Assembly (NCBI RefSeq): GCF_018413605.1
Contig: NZ_JAHCDN010000001.1
Span: 372,001 to 436,000, forward strand
Direction of reading: 5' to 3'
From: Variovorax sp. PCZ-1
Lineage (GTDB): Bacteria; Pseudomonadota; Gammaproteobacteria; Burkholderiales; Burkholderiaceae_C
Length of the DNA: 64,000 nucleotides
Below the pieces are notes generated by a model that did not search any database, was not told where the DNA came from, and saw nothing but the letters and a program-made list of their open reading frames with translations. Made by a program: the position numbers and the translations under genes. Of this stretch, positions 17,761-25,741 are shown one piece after another; positions within the stretch are counted from its first letter, which is position 1; each line of letters begins with the position of its first letter.

Positions 17761-18828
17761 TCATGGTGCGAGACTCGATTTACAAGTCTTGCTCTCAAGA
17801 GCGGCTTGCTGTACCGTAGCGTTCAATTTCGTCGTGGCCACAGGCGTCGTTTGCAGCCATTGGCAAGAGGCAGTTGCATCTTCTTTAGACCAAGTATCCA
17901 GTGTGAGATGTCGCGCCAAGATACCCGCCGCGCCGTTGTTGCCAGCTTGCGCCCCCATCAGCAATAAGCGGGCAGCCTTGGAGATGTCTTTGTCGACCGT
18001 CCAGCCATTGATGTAGGCTGCGCCCAACATGCCCTGAATGTTGGCACGCCCGGCGCGCACGCCTTCTTCGCTAATACGACCTGAGCGGTACAGAATCGTA
18101 GGTGGCTCACCTTTGGCAGTTGCAAAATCTTCCATGGTTTTGAGCATGTCTTGATGCCACTTGATTTGCGCTGCTGCCGCGGCCTCTTGCTGGGGCTGCG
18201 GCACGTGTTTGAGCACCCATTGCTGCGTCAACTCATTCACTGTGATGAACGGCGAGACGCCCACCTTGATGTCGTTGCTGTACCAAGTCTTGAGCAAAAA
18301 TTCATCCATGGGCTTCAGGCTGCTTTGATTGCCTTCAAAGTAACTGAGTACCGTGTCGCCCTGCGGATGACCGGGAAAGCCGAAGGCATGCATCAGCTCA
18401 TGCAGGACGCAGCGGTAGGCGTATTGCTCGCTCAGGGAGAGCTTTTGTTTGGTGTAGAGCCAATTTGCCCAAGATGGAGATGCATGGCATATGGCTTGGC
18501 GAAGCTCATCGTCTTTGTAGTGGCGGATTGTGATTTCAATCTGCACTTCTGAGTTGCCTTCTTCCACTTCAATGGCTTTCCAATCCAGCACTTTGGTGAT
18601 GAGGTTAACAGCCTCACGGGCGCGATTGGCGTTTGACGAACTTGCAGATTTGTTGATACTGAATTTGATGCTTTTGCTCTCAGACGGCCAGCGCACAGCA
18701 CCCATAGGAATCCCGCTTTGTTGCCAGCGCGATTCCCAAATCACATTAAATGCCTTGTTCCATTCGCTCTCTTGCGCCCACACAGTGGTCGCAAGCACGC
18801 TACACACAAAAACCAGAGCTTTGATCAT
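17761..18828 (-). CDS. Secreted metzincin-like metalloprotease with Sel1-type C-terminus
   Basis: A 355-residue exported protein. Residues 1-19 are a signal peptide (MIKALVFVCSVLATTVWAQ). The middle has HELMHAFGFPGHPQG, matching the HExxHxxGxxGH/D zinc signature of metzincins, in a DUF2927-like context. The C-terminal third has one or two Sel1-type helical repeats (ANIQGMLGAAYINGWTVDKDISKAARLLLMGAQAGNNGAA). A Shine-Dalgarno AGGGAGG lies 5-6 bp before the ATG at 18828, so I prefer it to the longer frame. It is 31 bp downstream of the YgjP-like gene on the same strand. A periplasmic or secreted proteolytic role is inferred; the combination with Sel1 repeats is unusual. Confidence 0.72.
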   Translation of the reverse strand: MIKALVFVCSVLATTVWAQESEWNKAFNVIWESRWQQSGIPMGAVRWPSESKSIKFSINKSASSSNANRAREAVNLITKVLDWKAIEVEEGNSEVQIEITIRHYKDDELRQAICHASPSWANWLYTKQKLSLSEQYAYRCVLHELMHAFGFPGHPQGDTVLSYFEGNQSSLKPMDEFLLKTWYSNDIKVGVSPFITVNELTQQWVLKHVPQPQQEAAAAAQIKWHQDMLKTMEDFATAKGEPPTILYRSGRISEEGVRAGRANIQGMLGAAYINGWTVDKDISKAARLLLMGAQAGNNGAAGILARHLTLDTWSKEDATASCQWLQTTPVATTKLNATVQQAALESKTCKSSLAP

Positions 18829-18859
18829 TGTTTTCCTCCCTAGAAAATCACTCATGCAC

Positions 18860-19867
18860 CTACCATTTTGGAATCGCTTCGTCCTTGAGCATGCCTTTGC
18901 GCTGTGCGTAATCGGGCATGATGGATTCGACCGTGCTCCAAAAGCGGGGGCTGTGATCCATCACACGCAGGTGCGAGAGCTCATGCACGACGACGTAATC
19001 GATCACATTTTGGCGGAAGTGGATGAGCCGCCAATTCAGGCGGATCGCGCCATCGCTGCCAGCGCTGCCCCAGCGACTGCTGGCGTTGGATAAGGATAGC
19101 TTCGTCCAGCGCACGTTAAGCTGTGGCGCGAAATGATTGAGCCGCTCTTCAAACACGCGCTTGGCTTGGCGCATGAGCCAGGCTTGCACTGAGTCGCGGA
19201 TGCGCTCTGGCGCAGCATCGTGCGGTAGGCCGACGTGTAGCGTCAGGCGGGGCACGCCCGCAAGCGCGCTGGCATCGCTTTGAAGTTGCGCCATGCCTTG
19301 GGCAGCAGTGGATGAGCCTGTAGCTTGGCGTGGGTCGATCACGATGATCACGCTCTCCCCCAAAAATGGGATGACAGCGCCTTCTTTCCATTCAATTTGA
19401 GACTGGGCTTGCTTTTGCTGGCGCTCTTGCGCTTCTGCGAGTTTGTTCACGATCCACGCAGATTTTTCTTGCAAGGCTTTATCGACCTCATACAGCGGTA
19501 CCCAACGCGGGGCGCTGACCACGAGGCCATCGACACCTACCATGAAGCCAATGGTTTTACGTTTGGCTCGGCGCAACTCGTAGGCCACGATGCATTCGCC
19601 ACCACCTTGTCCGATGCGTTTACCGGCGCGGGCTTGCAGGCGGGCTTCGCGGTTGGCGCGGGGATGCGCGAAATGGGTGGGTCTTAAAACCGATGTCAAG
19701 GGCTCAGAGGGCACCAGAGGTATGGATGCGATCAACTCAGCACTTGCTATGAGTTCAGTAGCATTCTGCGCAGATTCTTTGCCGGCAATCTCTCGATTTA
19801 CCTCTTTTTTTGAAGGCAAAGCCACCTCGGTGAATAAATCCAAGGTGAGTTGAAGAAAGCTGCGCAT
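18860..19867 (-). CDS. YgjP/DUF45 (M48-like) metallopeptidase family protein
   Basis: A 335-residue protein of the YgjP/WLM-related DUF45 family. The zinc motif HELSH with downstream His (VVHELSHLRVMDHSPRFW) is intact near residues 288-305, preceded by SSRWGSAGSDGAIRLNWRLIHF, a strongly conserved block of the family. The N-terminal 90 residues are not part of the family domain and contain an E60-encoded stretch REIAGKESAQNATELIAS (about 38-56). I take the Met at 19867 (MRSFLQLTLDLF). Cytosolic; biological substrates are unknown. Likely cotranscribed with the downstream metzincin-like gene. Confidence 0.85.
   Translation of the reverse strand: MRSFLQLTLDLFTEVALPSKKEVNREIAGKESAQNATELIASAELIASIPLVPSEPLTSVLRPTHFAHPRANREARLQARAGKRIGQGGGECIVAYELRRAKRKTIGFMVGVDGLVVSAPRWVPLYEVDKALQEKSAWIVNKLAEAQERQQKQAQSQIEWKEGAVIPFLGESVIIVIDPRQATGSSTAAQGMAQLQSDASALAGVPRLTLHVGLPHDAAPERIRDSVQAWLMRQAKRVFEERLNHFAPQLNVRWTKLSLSNASSRWGSAGSDGAIRLNWRLIHFRQNVIDYVVVHELSHLRVMDHSPRFWSTVESIMPDYAQRKGMLKDEAIPKW
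19745..19797 (+). repeat. E60 element copy 9, forward, inside YgjP-like gene (antisense)
   Basis: TGCTATGAGTTCAGTAGCAT then TCTGCGCAGATTCTTTGCC and GGCAATC. It encodes EIAGKESAQNATELIAS. Confidence 0.85.
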
Positions 19868-20000
19868 AGGTACAGTGTAAAGCGTTTCCCCAAGGTTTGC
19901 GGCCTGCAAACAACGTTCAGCGCACTATGCACACCCTTTGGCATTGACAGCGGTCTGCTGCCGGGGCAAAGGCCGTGTTTGCAGCAATAATGGCGACTGC

Positions 20001-21851
20001 ATGGATACACCTTTTCCCAATATTTCAACCGAAGAATTTGATGCGCTCGTGGCGCAGCAAAATCAAGCGCCAGCGCAGACAGGATCTGCTGGTATGCAGA
20101 CTTCGGGCGTGCTCGGCCCGTCTGACAACCTGCGCCAAGCCATGGCTTGGAGCTTGGAGCTTGCGCCGCAGGTGATGACGAATATGGTGAGCCGCGCGCT
20201 GCAAAGCTTGGATCGCAAGTTGGTCAGTCTAGCCGGTGCAGCGCCGGCGCAGATGTTGGAGCAAGCCGCTGTAGCGATGGAAGAGCAGCGCATGGGCTGG
20301 GCCAAGCAATACACGCCGCTCTTGCGTATGGCCATGGCCTATCCAGCGCCCGCCAAAATGGCTGCGATCTTGGCGCAGGTGGATTTACGCATTTGCGCGC
20401 AAGAGGCCGCGCAGCTGGATGCTTTGGTGCAGGCTCAGGGCAGCCGCCGTAGCAATCCGCTTAGCGCCCAAGCCTACGTGCAGGCTCTGCTGGAGTTGAT
20501 CAACCGCAGCCCCGCATCGCCCGAACTGCGCAAGATTTGGGCAGACCATTTGCTACCCGCGCTCAGCTCGCAATTGGCTTGGGTGTATCTGCAATTGCAA
20601 GCCGTGCTGCGCGATCCTGCTAGCCGCGAAACCAGTGCGATCTCTCAAACCGATGGGTTCAACGAGCAGGCAGCGATTGCTTTCGGTTTTGCAGAGACGA
20701 AAGACGATTCACCGGCTGGCCATGAAGACGCCGGCCTCGATACCCAAACTCAACAGCTTGCTGAGCAAGCCCGGCGCACTGTTCTGCGCTTACAAAAGCA
20801 TTTGGGTATGTCTGCAGAAGACGGCGATGCTTTAGCGCAAGCGCTCAGCGGCAATCCCATGGATGCGCTGCTGCACGATTTGGATCTTTCCGAGCAACTG
20901 ATGGCGAAGATTCGCGAGCGCGGTCTTCCGATGCCTTCCATGGATGAGAGCTTGGATCATTTGCATGCCGCAACGCAGCTGAACACTTTAACTGTGCCCG
21001 TTGAAGAAAAAGCACCAGTGCCGGAGGTCAGTGAAGAAAAGATTGCCGAGCTACTCAAGAGCTACAGAAACACCACCTCGCCCAGCTTGCAGCGCGTTCC
21101 TGTGCCACTGCAAGAGGCTCTGGAAGATTTGAAGCTGCCTTTGCTCTCGCTCGCCCATCAAGAGCCTGCGCTGCTGACCGATGATCAGCATCCTGCACAA
21201 AAATTCCTGGGACTGGTCACGCAGCGCAGCCTGCGCTATTCCAGCGAAATGGCCGAAGGCTTTGTGGCCTTCATGACCCCCGTAGACAAACTGATCACAG
21301 CGATTTCAGTGATGCCCCAGCCCAGTAGCCGCGTATTTGAGCAGGCAGGTACCAGCCTCTCCACGGTTTGGCAGCGGCAAGATGATGCTGTAGCGCTTGA
21401 AGAATCTCGTAAAGCCCTAGAGCAAGCGCAAATGCAAGAGGCCAAGCAATTGGCGGGGCGCTTGGGTTTTCAGCTCGTGGGACGCAAAGACGCGGGTGAT
21501 GCACCACCGATGATCAAGCAATTTCTCATGGGGCCTTGGGCGCAGGTGCTGGCTAGGGCGCAATTGTTTCCCCTGCAGGCAGGTGATACCGAGCGCTACA
21601 CGCAAGTATTGGCTGCTTTGCTTTGGAGCGTGTCTGTGCGCCGCGCCGCGCCGCGCAAAAATGAGCATGCAACGCTTATCGCCAAACTCATACCGCAACT
21701 CAAAGCTGGTTTGCAAAGCATCAATATGCCAGATCTACAAGCCGATCCTTTGCTCTCAGACATCAAAAAGCTGCAAGAGGCCGTGCAGGCCAGCGTGGTA
21801 GCGCCTGATGCAGATACTTCCATCAGCGACCCCGCTCCGCTCTTGGCCTAA
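20001..21851 (+). CDS. DUF1631 family protein
   Basis: A 616-residue, largely alpha-helical, acidic cytosolic protein of the betaproteobacterial DUF1631 family, of unknown function. Supporting segments are the short N-terminal MDTPFPNISTEEFDALVAQQ, the middle LLSLAHQEPALLTDDQHPAQKFLGLVTQRSLRYS, and a late KQFLMGPWAQVLARAQL...GDTERYTQVLAALLWSV block that is typical of the family. No transmembrane segment or enzyme motif is visible. The start ATG at 20001 was chosen because the upstream in-frame extension is Cys-rich and unlike the family. It is divergent from the YgjP-like gene across 133 bp, which contain a TTGACA at 19943 with no convincing -10. Confidence 0.85.
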   Translation: MDTPFPNISTEEFDALVAQQNQAPAQTGSAGMQTSGVLGPSDNLRQAMAWSLELAPQVMTNMVSRALQSLDRKLVSLAGAAPAQMLEQAAVAMEEQRMGWAKQYTPLLRMAMAYPAPAKMAAILAQVDLRICAQEAAQLDALVQAQGSRRSNPLSAQAYVQALLELINRSPASPELRKIWADHLLPALSSQLAWVYLQLQAVLRDPASRETSAISQTDGFNEQAAIAFGFAETKDDSPAGHEDAGLDTQTQQLAEQARRTVLRLQKHLGMSAEDGDALAQALSGNPMDALLHDLDLSEQLMAKIRERGLPMPSMDESLDHLHAATQLNTLTVPVEEKAPVPEVSEEKIAELLKSYRNTTSPSLQRVPVPLQEALEDLKLPLLSLAHQEPALLTDDQHPAQKFLGLVTQRSLRYSSEMAEGFVAFMTPVDKLITAISVMPQPSSRVFEQAGTSLSTVWQRQDDAVALEESRKALEQAQMQEAKQLAGRLGFQLVGRKDAGDAPPMIKQFLMGPWAQVLARAQLFPLQAGDTERYTQVLAALLWSVSVRRAAPRKNEHATLIAKLIPQLKAGLQSINMPDLQADPLLSDIKKLQEAVQASVVAPDADTSISDPAPLLA

Positions 21852-21864
21852 CTGATGCGCTGAA

Positions 21865-23223
21865 TCAGCGCATCAGTTTTTTGCGCACCAAATGAATATT
21901 GCTGCGCAGGGCGTAGAGCTCGTCTGCATGCGAGAGCGGAATCTTGATTTTCTCTACCATGCCATCCAGCGCGTTGATCTCATCAATCAAGCTCGCACGT
22001 ACTTGCGGATCAGGCGAATCGCGGTCTTCAATGTTGCGCAGTTGCGCATACCATTTGAAAATCCGTGAGCGTACGCGGAAGGTGTAGAGCGGTGGCAGGA
22101 TGCGCGAGAGCGGCAGCAGTACCACGATGATCACCGAAAGCGCCACCCACATGCGTTCCACCAAATTCGCAAACCAAAAGGGCAGATAGCGCTGCAAGAG
22201 CGGAGGGCCATTTTTCAAATAGCGATCGGCTTCTTGCGCCATAGGCAATTCATCGCGCTGGGCATTGGGGTATTGCTTGGATTTGGCAAACCAACCAGGT
22301 ACGCCATGGATTTGGTGAGCGGCACTGGTAAAAAGCTGCAGGAGCGCAGGGTGCGTCGTGTTGCGGGTGATGAGCGAAGCTGTTGGGCCGACCAAGCGCA
22401 CGTCTTGTTTGGGGTTATCTAAAGCCAGATCGACCACACCACGCGGTAGCACAGCGGGTGAGAGAAAATTGAATCGGCGAGAGTAGGCTTCGCTCTGCTG
22501 CAAATCCATGAGCTTGATGCCGGGTGTTTGCAGCAGCATTTGCACCATCAGGGATTCGGGCGCGGAGGCGAACACCAGTGCGTCAATTTCGCCGCCCAGC
22601 AGCGCCATCGCGGCGGGGGTTTGATCGAGCGTGGAGAGCTTGATCTCCTTGAGTTCGACGCGGTTGCTCTCCAGCAAGCGTGTCATGAGCTTGGGCACGC
22701 CCGATCCTTCTGTGCCGACATTGAGCTTCCAGCCGGGGAGTTGGGTGATGGCGCTGAGCGTCGGCGTTGCAGCAGGGGCTGCTGTCTTCGCTTTGCTCAC
22801 GGGTGCGGCCAGCAACTTGGCGGCTGATTCTTCGCGGTAAAACAACCAGATCGGCTCCATAAACAGGCTGCCCAAGGTTTCTAGATTGTCTTGATCGGTC
22901 TCCGTCAACTCGTTTGTGCCGCCTTGCACAAAACCAACATCGACCAAGCCATCGCGCAGCAGTTTCAAATTGGCAGAAGAGCCCTCGGTCTGCACGGTCT
23001 TCACGGTGATGCCATTAGCCTTGAGGTAAGCCACATATTTTTTGCCCAACTCGTCATACGCGCTTTGCGCGGGGCCTGTGGCAAGAGTCACGGTCTTCGG
23101 TGGATTCGGATTGAGCCACCAATACGCCATGCCCAGCAGTACGATGCCCAAAACGATGAAAGGTCCAAACGAAACAAACAAGTCACGAATGGAAATCAGG
23201 GTGTAGCGAATGGTCTTGGTCAT
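21865..23223 (-). CDS. TAXI-family TRAP solute-binding protein, membrane anchored
   Basis: A 452-residue protein with a TAXI-type periplasmic binding domain (TVTLATGPAQSAYDELGKKYVAYLKANGI, then VDVGFVQGGTNE, about residues 45-340). Two membrane helices flank it: residues 18-38 (FGPFIVLGIVLLGMAYWW) and about 350-375 (MWVALSVIIVVLLPLSRILPP), followed by a cytoplasmic helical tail. TRAP membrane subunits are absent from the window, so it may act as an orphan sensor or pair with a distant permease. Ligand unknown. A very long hairpin lies just upstream (right) of its start. Confidence 0.85.
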   Translation of the reverse strand: MTKTIRYTLISIRDLFVSFGPFIVLGIVLLGMAYWWLNPNPPKTVTLATGPAQSAYDELGKKYVAYLKANGITVKTVQTEGSSANLKLLRDGLVDVGFVQGGTNELTETDQDNLETLGSLFMEPIWLFYREESAAKLLAAPVSKAKTAAPAATPTLSAITQLPGWKLNVGTEGSGVPKLMTRLLESNRVELKEIKLSTLDQTPAAMALLGGEIDALVFASAPESLMVQMLLQTPGIKLMDLQQSEAYSRRFNFLSPAVLPRGVVDLALDNPKQDVRLVGPTASLITRNTTHPALLQLFTSAAHQIHGVPGWFAKSKQYPNAQRDELPMAQEADRYLKNGPPLLQRYLPFWFANLVERMWVALSVIIVVLLPLSRILPPLYTFRVRSRIFKWYAQLRNIEDRDSPDPQVRASLIDEINALDGMVEKIKIPLSHADELYALRSNIHLVRKKLMR

Positions 23224-23277
23224 GGCGCTACTTTAACTGCCTTTGATTGTGGTGAGTAGGCGAGGGCAGAAGAAGAA

Positions 23278-23393
23278 AAAAATACCGGACGCAAAGGGCG
23301 CAAAAGTTGCGCAAAATTCGCAAAAAAGAAAACTGCATTTTGGTTTTTTTTGCGTCTTTTGCGCAACTTTTGCGTATTTTGCGTCCGGTATTT
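23278..23393. repeat. Long inverted repeat with phased CGCAAA tracts
   Basis: Two arms of about 50 bases (23279-23332 and 23342-23393) pair with only about five mismatches around a loop of roughly 10 bases. Each arm begins with ATACCGGACGCAAA and repeats CGCAAA every 9-11 bp. It begins right after the stop of the MerT-like gene (23395), so it may end the metal operon transcript, or it may be a mobile palindromic repeat. The 5' flank and leader of the TAXI gene lie beside it. Confidence 0.85.
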
Positions 23394-23394
23394 T

Positions 23395-23811
23395 CTATGT
23401 CAGCAGAGGCAACACAAAAGCAAAAAATCCGCCCACAAGATAAATCCCCACACTCACCCAATACACGCGCAGTGACACTTTGCGTGTGCGCAGGCAGGCA
23501 TCGCGCAGGGCCGGATCAATCGGGCAGGGGGCGTTGCGATTCACCCATTGCAGGCCGCCACTGGCTGCCAACATCAAGCCGGCAAAGATGAAGAGGCTGA
23601 CTTTGTGCTCAGAGAGCCAGACGATTTGTGGGAAAGCACCCACCAATCCCGACAGCGCTGCACCCGCGCCCAGCGCGACCAGGAGTGCAGGCAGGGCGCA
23701 GCAGATCAGGGTAGAGCTGCTGGCAAACAGGCTCAGCACGGAAGTCAACAAACTGCTGCGGGTCTGCTGTGTGCCGTCTCCAGCTTGGCTTATGGCATCA
23801 GACGCGCTCAT
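23395..23811 (-). CDS. MerT-like four-helix membrane protein
   Basis: A 138-residue inner-membrane protein. Helix 1 carries a vicinal Cys pair in a STLICCALPALLVALGAGAALSGL context, as in mercuric transporters of the MerT type and relatives; helices 2-4 are about 62-78 and 112-135, and a second Cys pair (CPIDPALRDACLR) lies in a loop. The start overlaps the stop of the MerP-like gene by 4 bp, the same order of a membrane transporter and a periplasmic HMA protein as in mer loci. The transported metal cannot be told; Hg is only one possibility, since merA is absent. Last gene of the metal operon; a large hairpin follows. Confidence 0.75.
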   Translation of the reverse strand: MSASDAISQAGDGTQQTRSSLLTSVLSLFASSSTLICCALPALLVALGAGAALSGLVGAFPQIVWLSEHKVSLFIFAGLMLAASGGLQWVNRNAPCPIDPALRDACLRTRKVSLRVYWVSVGIYLVGGFFAFVLPLLT

Positions 23812-24167
23812 TTCTTGCCTGTGAGTTCAGCTTTGATGGCAGAGACTGTGGTGTTAGCCACTGTCTCCGTTTTCACCACATCGTAGCCCGCATCAACGAT
23901 ACCGGCTTTGATTTTCGCCATATCCAGCTTCTGGCCATCTTTAGGCTCTACCGCGACGATTTTTTTATCAAGATTCACATACACCGCCTTGGTTTGCGGC
24001 ATTTTGGAGATCGTCTTTTCAATGCCTTGCGCACAGAAAGAGCAAACCATGCCGTTGACGGTGACTTTCGCCACATCCGCAGCATTTGCAGATGAAAAAA
24101 GCACACTCGCCGGCAAGAATGCTGCGCTAAGTGCTATGGATTTGAGAGTATTGAGAGATGTGTTCAT
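23808..24167 (-). CDS. Periplasmic heavy-metal-associated (MerP-like) protein
   Basis: A 119-residue exported protein. A signal peptide (residues 1-29) with core SIALSAAFLPASVLFSS precedes one HMA domain whose metal-binding loop is GMVCSFCAQGIEK (Cys42, Cys45), followed by a beta-alpha-beta pattern ending in DAGYDVV. It should bind a soft or borderline metal in the periplasm and pass it to the MerT-like membrane protein, whose gene overlaps by 4 bp. The signal peptide is encoded by an E60 repeat and is nearly identical in residues to those of two unrelated proteins in this window. Confidence 0.88.
   Translation of the reverse strand: MNTSLNTLKSIALSAAFLPASVLFSSANAADVAKVTVNGMVCSFCAQGIEKTISKMPQTKAVYVNLDKKIVAVEPKDGQKLDMAKIKAGIVDAGYDVVKTETVANTTVSAIKAELTGKK
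24093..24148 (-). repeat. E60 element copy 10, reverse, encodes a signal peptide
   Basis: GAAAAAAGCACACTCGCCGG then CAAGAATGCTGCGCTAAGTG and CTATGGATTTGAGAG. Read with the gene it gives KSIALSAAFLPASVLFS. Confidence 0.82.
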
Positions 24168-24191
24168 GGTGAACTCCTAGATAGATAAATT

Positions 24192-24893
24192 TTAAAACGT
24201 GTAGCGAAAATTAACTTTGAGACCTTGGCTTTTGCCCTTTTGATAAGGGGCTCCCGCTTCGATGAACAAAGTCTTGTGGATCAGGCGGAAGTAAGGCGTG
24301 ATTTCAGTGGCATCTTTCAAATCACCGCCTTTGCGCGATGCTTCCAGAACAACCCAAGGCTGCCATTCGTCGTATTCCGTGGCATAAAACGAGAAGCCAC
24401 CTGCGAGGCTGTAGCGTGTGTAGTCAAAAGCCTTGGCGTAGCTGCCGTGCCATTTGAGGGCAGTGTAGATACGGCGGGTTTCATAGTCCAGCTGCAGGCC
24501 GGGTTGAAGCACAGTTTGTGAGTTGTTAAAGAAATTTCCCTTCGCCTGGCCGATTCCCATTTGCAGATAAATATTGGCCTGTGCTTCGGGAAAATTCCAG
24601 CGGCCAATGCGATGGCTGATATGGGTATCGACCATCTCAACGCGCCGCTTTTGCATCGTCGCTTTGTCTTCGTATTTCAGGCCCACACCACCTACCCCCA
24701 CCGAGGTATGCGGCGTGAAGGTGTAGATCAGATTGACCTCGGAATAATCCTTGCCCAGCTCACCCATCGTCATCCAACTGTCTTTGAAGCCCACAGGCAA
24801 GGCTTGAGCCAGAGTTTGAAGCAAAATAAGCAATACGCCGGCACAGATATTGCGCAAGGCGCTACTGTATTGATAGCGTTTGATGTGGTTCAT
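24192..24893 (-). CDS. Predicted outer-membrane beta-barrel protein of the metal locus
   Basis: A 233-residue exported protein not recognised by family. A leader (residues 1-31, ICAGVLLILLQTLAQA core) is followed by many short amphipathic strands with alternating hydrophobic and polar residues (SEVNLIYTFTPHTSVGVGGVGLKY, RRIYTALKWHGSYAKAF, GFSFYATEYDEWQPWVVLEAS), and it ends in RYTF with a terminal Phe, the usual C-terminal signal of outer-membrane barrels. A small 8-10 strand barrel is inferred. It overlaps the CusF-like gene by 4 bp, suggesting a joint role in metal passage across the outer membrane. Part of the leader comes from an E60 repeat read in a different frame. Confidence 0.6.
   Translation of the reverse strand: MNHIKRYQYSSALRNICAGVLLILLQTLAQALPVGFKDSWMTMGELGKDYSEVNLIYTFTPHTSVGVGGVGLKYEDKATMQKRRVEMVDTHISHRIGRWNFPEAQANIYLQMGIGQAKGNFFNNSQTVLQPGLQLDYETRRIYTALKWHGSYAKAFDYTRYSLAGGFSFYATEYDEWQPWVVLEASRKGGDLKDATEITPYFRLIHKTLFIEAGAPYQKGKSQGLKVNFRYTF
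24821..24878 (-). repeat. E60 element copy 11, reverse, in a leader region
   Basis: GCAAAATAAGCAATACGCCG then GCACAGATATTGCGCAAGGC and GCTACTGTATTGATAG. Encodes YSSALRNICAGVLLIL of the barrel protein's leader. Confidence 0.78.
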
Positions 24894-25228
24894 GGCATCG
24901 CTCGCATTTGTGTGATGAAGAGATCGCCATCGTCCATGCGCACTGCAAACTGCACTTTCTCGCCGACCTTTCGGCCATCAAGCAGTGCCTTGTCTTTTAC
25001 TTTGAAAGGCATGGTCATCGCATCCATCTTGATGCTGGCAATTCGCTCGTGTTTGAGCGTGATGCGCGAGCGCGGGGCATCGAGCTTGGTGATTTCGCCG
25101 TTGACCCACTCGATTGCGGTTGGCGCTACCGCAGCGGGAGTTGCAGGTTTGGCGGCGTTGGTTTGTGCGAAAGCGCTACTGATGGCAAGCAGGGCGAGTG
25201 CTAAACCGCGCAAAAAAAGTGAAGACAT
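24890..25228 (-). CDS. CusF-like periplasmic copper/silver-binding protein
   Basis: A 112-residue exported protein with a signal peptide (cleavage after AFA, residue 21) and an OB-fold CusF/CopZ-like domain: WVNGEITKLDAPRSRITLKHERIASIKMDAMTMPF. The E. coli CusF ligands His36, Met47 and Met49 map to His60, Met71 and Met73. The position of CusF Trp44, which caps the Cu(I) by a cation-pi contact, is Met68 here. A copper or silver chaperone role is likely. It overlaps the following barrel gene by 4 bp. No CusA/CusB pump genes are in the window, so its partner is unknown. Confidence 0.88.
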   Translation of the reverse strand: MSSLFLRGLALALLAISSAFAQTNAAKPATPAAVAPTAIEWVNGEITKLDAPRSRITLKHERIASIKMDAMTMPFKVKDKALLDGRKVGEKVQFAVRMDDGDLFITQMRAMP

Positions 25229-25254
25229 AAAACATCCTTAGAAGAGCTAAAAAC

Positions 25255-25275
25255 CGTTCACACGAGCGGTGAACG
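25255..25275 (-). terminator. Intercistronic hairpin with T-run (attenuator) in metal operon
   Basis: Seven-base arms CGTTCAC and GTGAACG around a 7-base loop; on the minus strand the stem is followed by GGTTTTTAG. It lies between the Cys/His-rich gene and the CusF-like gene and could reduce read-through. Confidence 0.5.
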
Positions 25276-25307
25276 CCTAAAAATGGACGCACTTGCGCCC
25301 TGTGCTC

Positions 25308-25700
25308 TCAAAGAATGGGTGGTTTGCGGATGTGCTGCTGTTCAGCGCTGTGCCACGTGCTTTCCCAGGCGGCTTGCACATCGCGCAATGGCTGAGCATT
25401 CAAGCTCATAAAAGCGCTGGGCAAAGACGCAGACAGATGACAGACTTGGCAGGTGTTGCAGGCATGCGATGAGGCGTCTGCAGACGTATCATTGACCGCT
25501 TCGTGGCAGGGCATCGAAGCGGCTTTTTCATGCGGAAAATGGCTGTTCGCCGGCATAGAATCTGCGCTAGCAGCTATCGATTCAATAGCATTTTGGGTTT
25601 TATGCAGCATGCCCGATGTCATCTCGTAAGCCATGGCATCGCCCACCAAACCGCGAAAGGCGGTAAGGACGATCAGCAGGCTAAAAAAGATGCGGCGCAT
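25308..25700 (-). CDS. Cys/His/Met-rich secreted protein of the metal locus (DUF2946-like)
   Basis: A 130-residue exported protein with a signal peptide (about residues 1-24, cleavage near AMA). The mature part is rich in potential metal ligands: ASMPCHEAV and CNTCQVCHLS, several His and Met residues. The layout resembles small DUF2946-type proteins near copper genes, but I cannot name the family with certainty. Residues about 38-56 (AIESIAASADSMPANSHFP) are encoded by an E60 repeat, giving a flexible segment between leader and Cys cluster. It sits between the HMA-MauE and CusF-like genes; a periplasmic metal buffer is inferred. Confidence 0.65.
   Translation of the reverse strand: MRRIFFSLLIVLTAFRGLVGDAMAYEMTSGMLHKTQNAIESIAASADSMPANSHFPHEKAASMPCHEAVNDTSADASSHACNTCQVCHLSASLPSAFMSLNAQPLRDVQAAWESTWHSAEQQHIRKPPIL
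25532..25590 (-). repeat. E60 element copy 12, reverse, in coding sequence
   Basis: GCGGAAAATGGCTGTTCGCC then GGCATAGAATCTGCGCTAGC and AGCTATCGATTCAATAGCA: a complete copy. Encodes AIESIAASADSMPANSHFP. Confidence 0.9.
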
Positions 25701-25741
25701 ACTGGAATGATAACTCTGACGGGCTTAAAGTTCCATCAATA

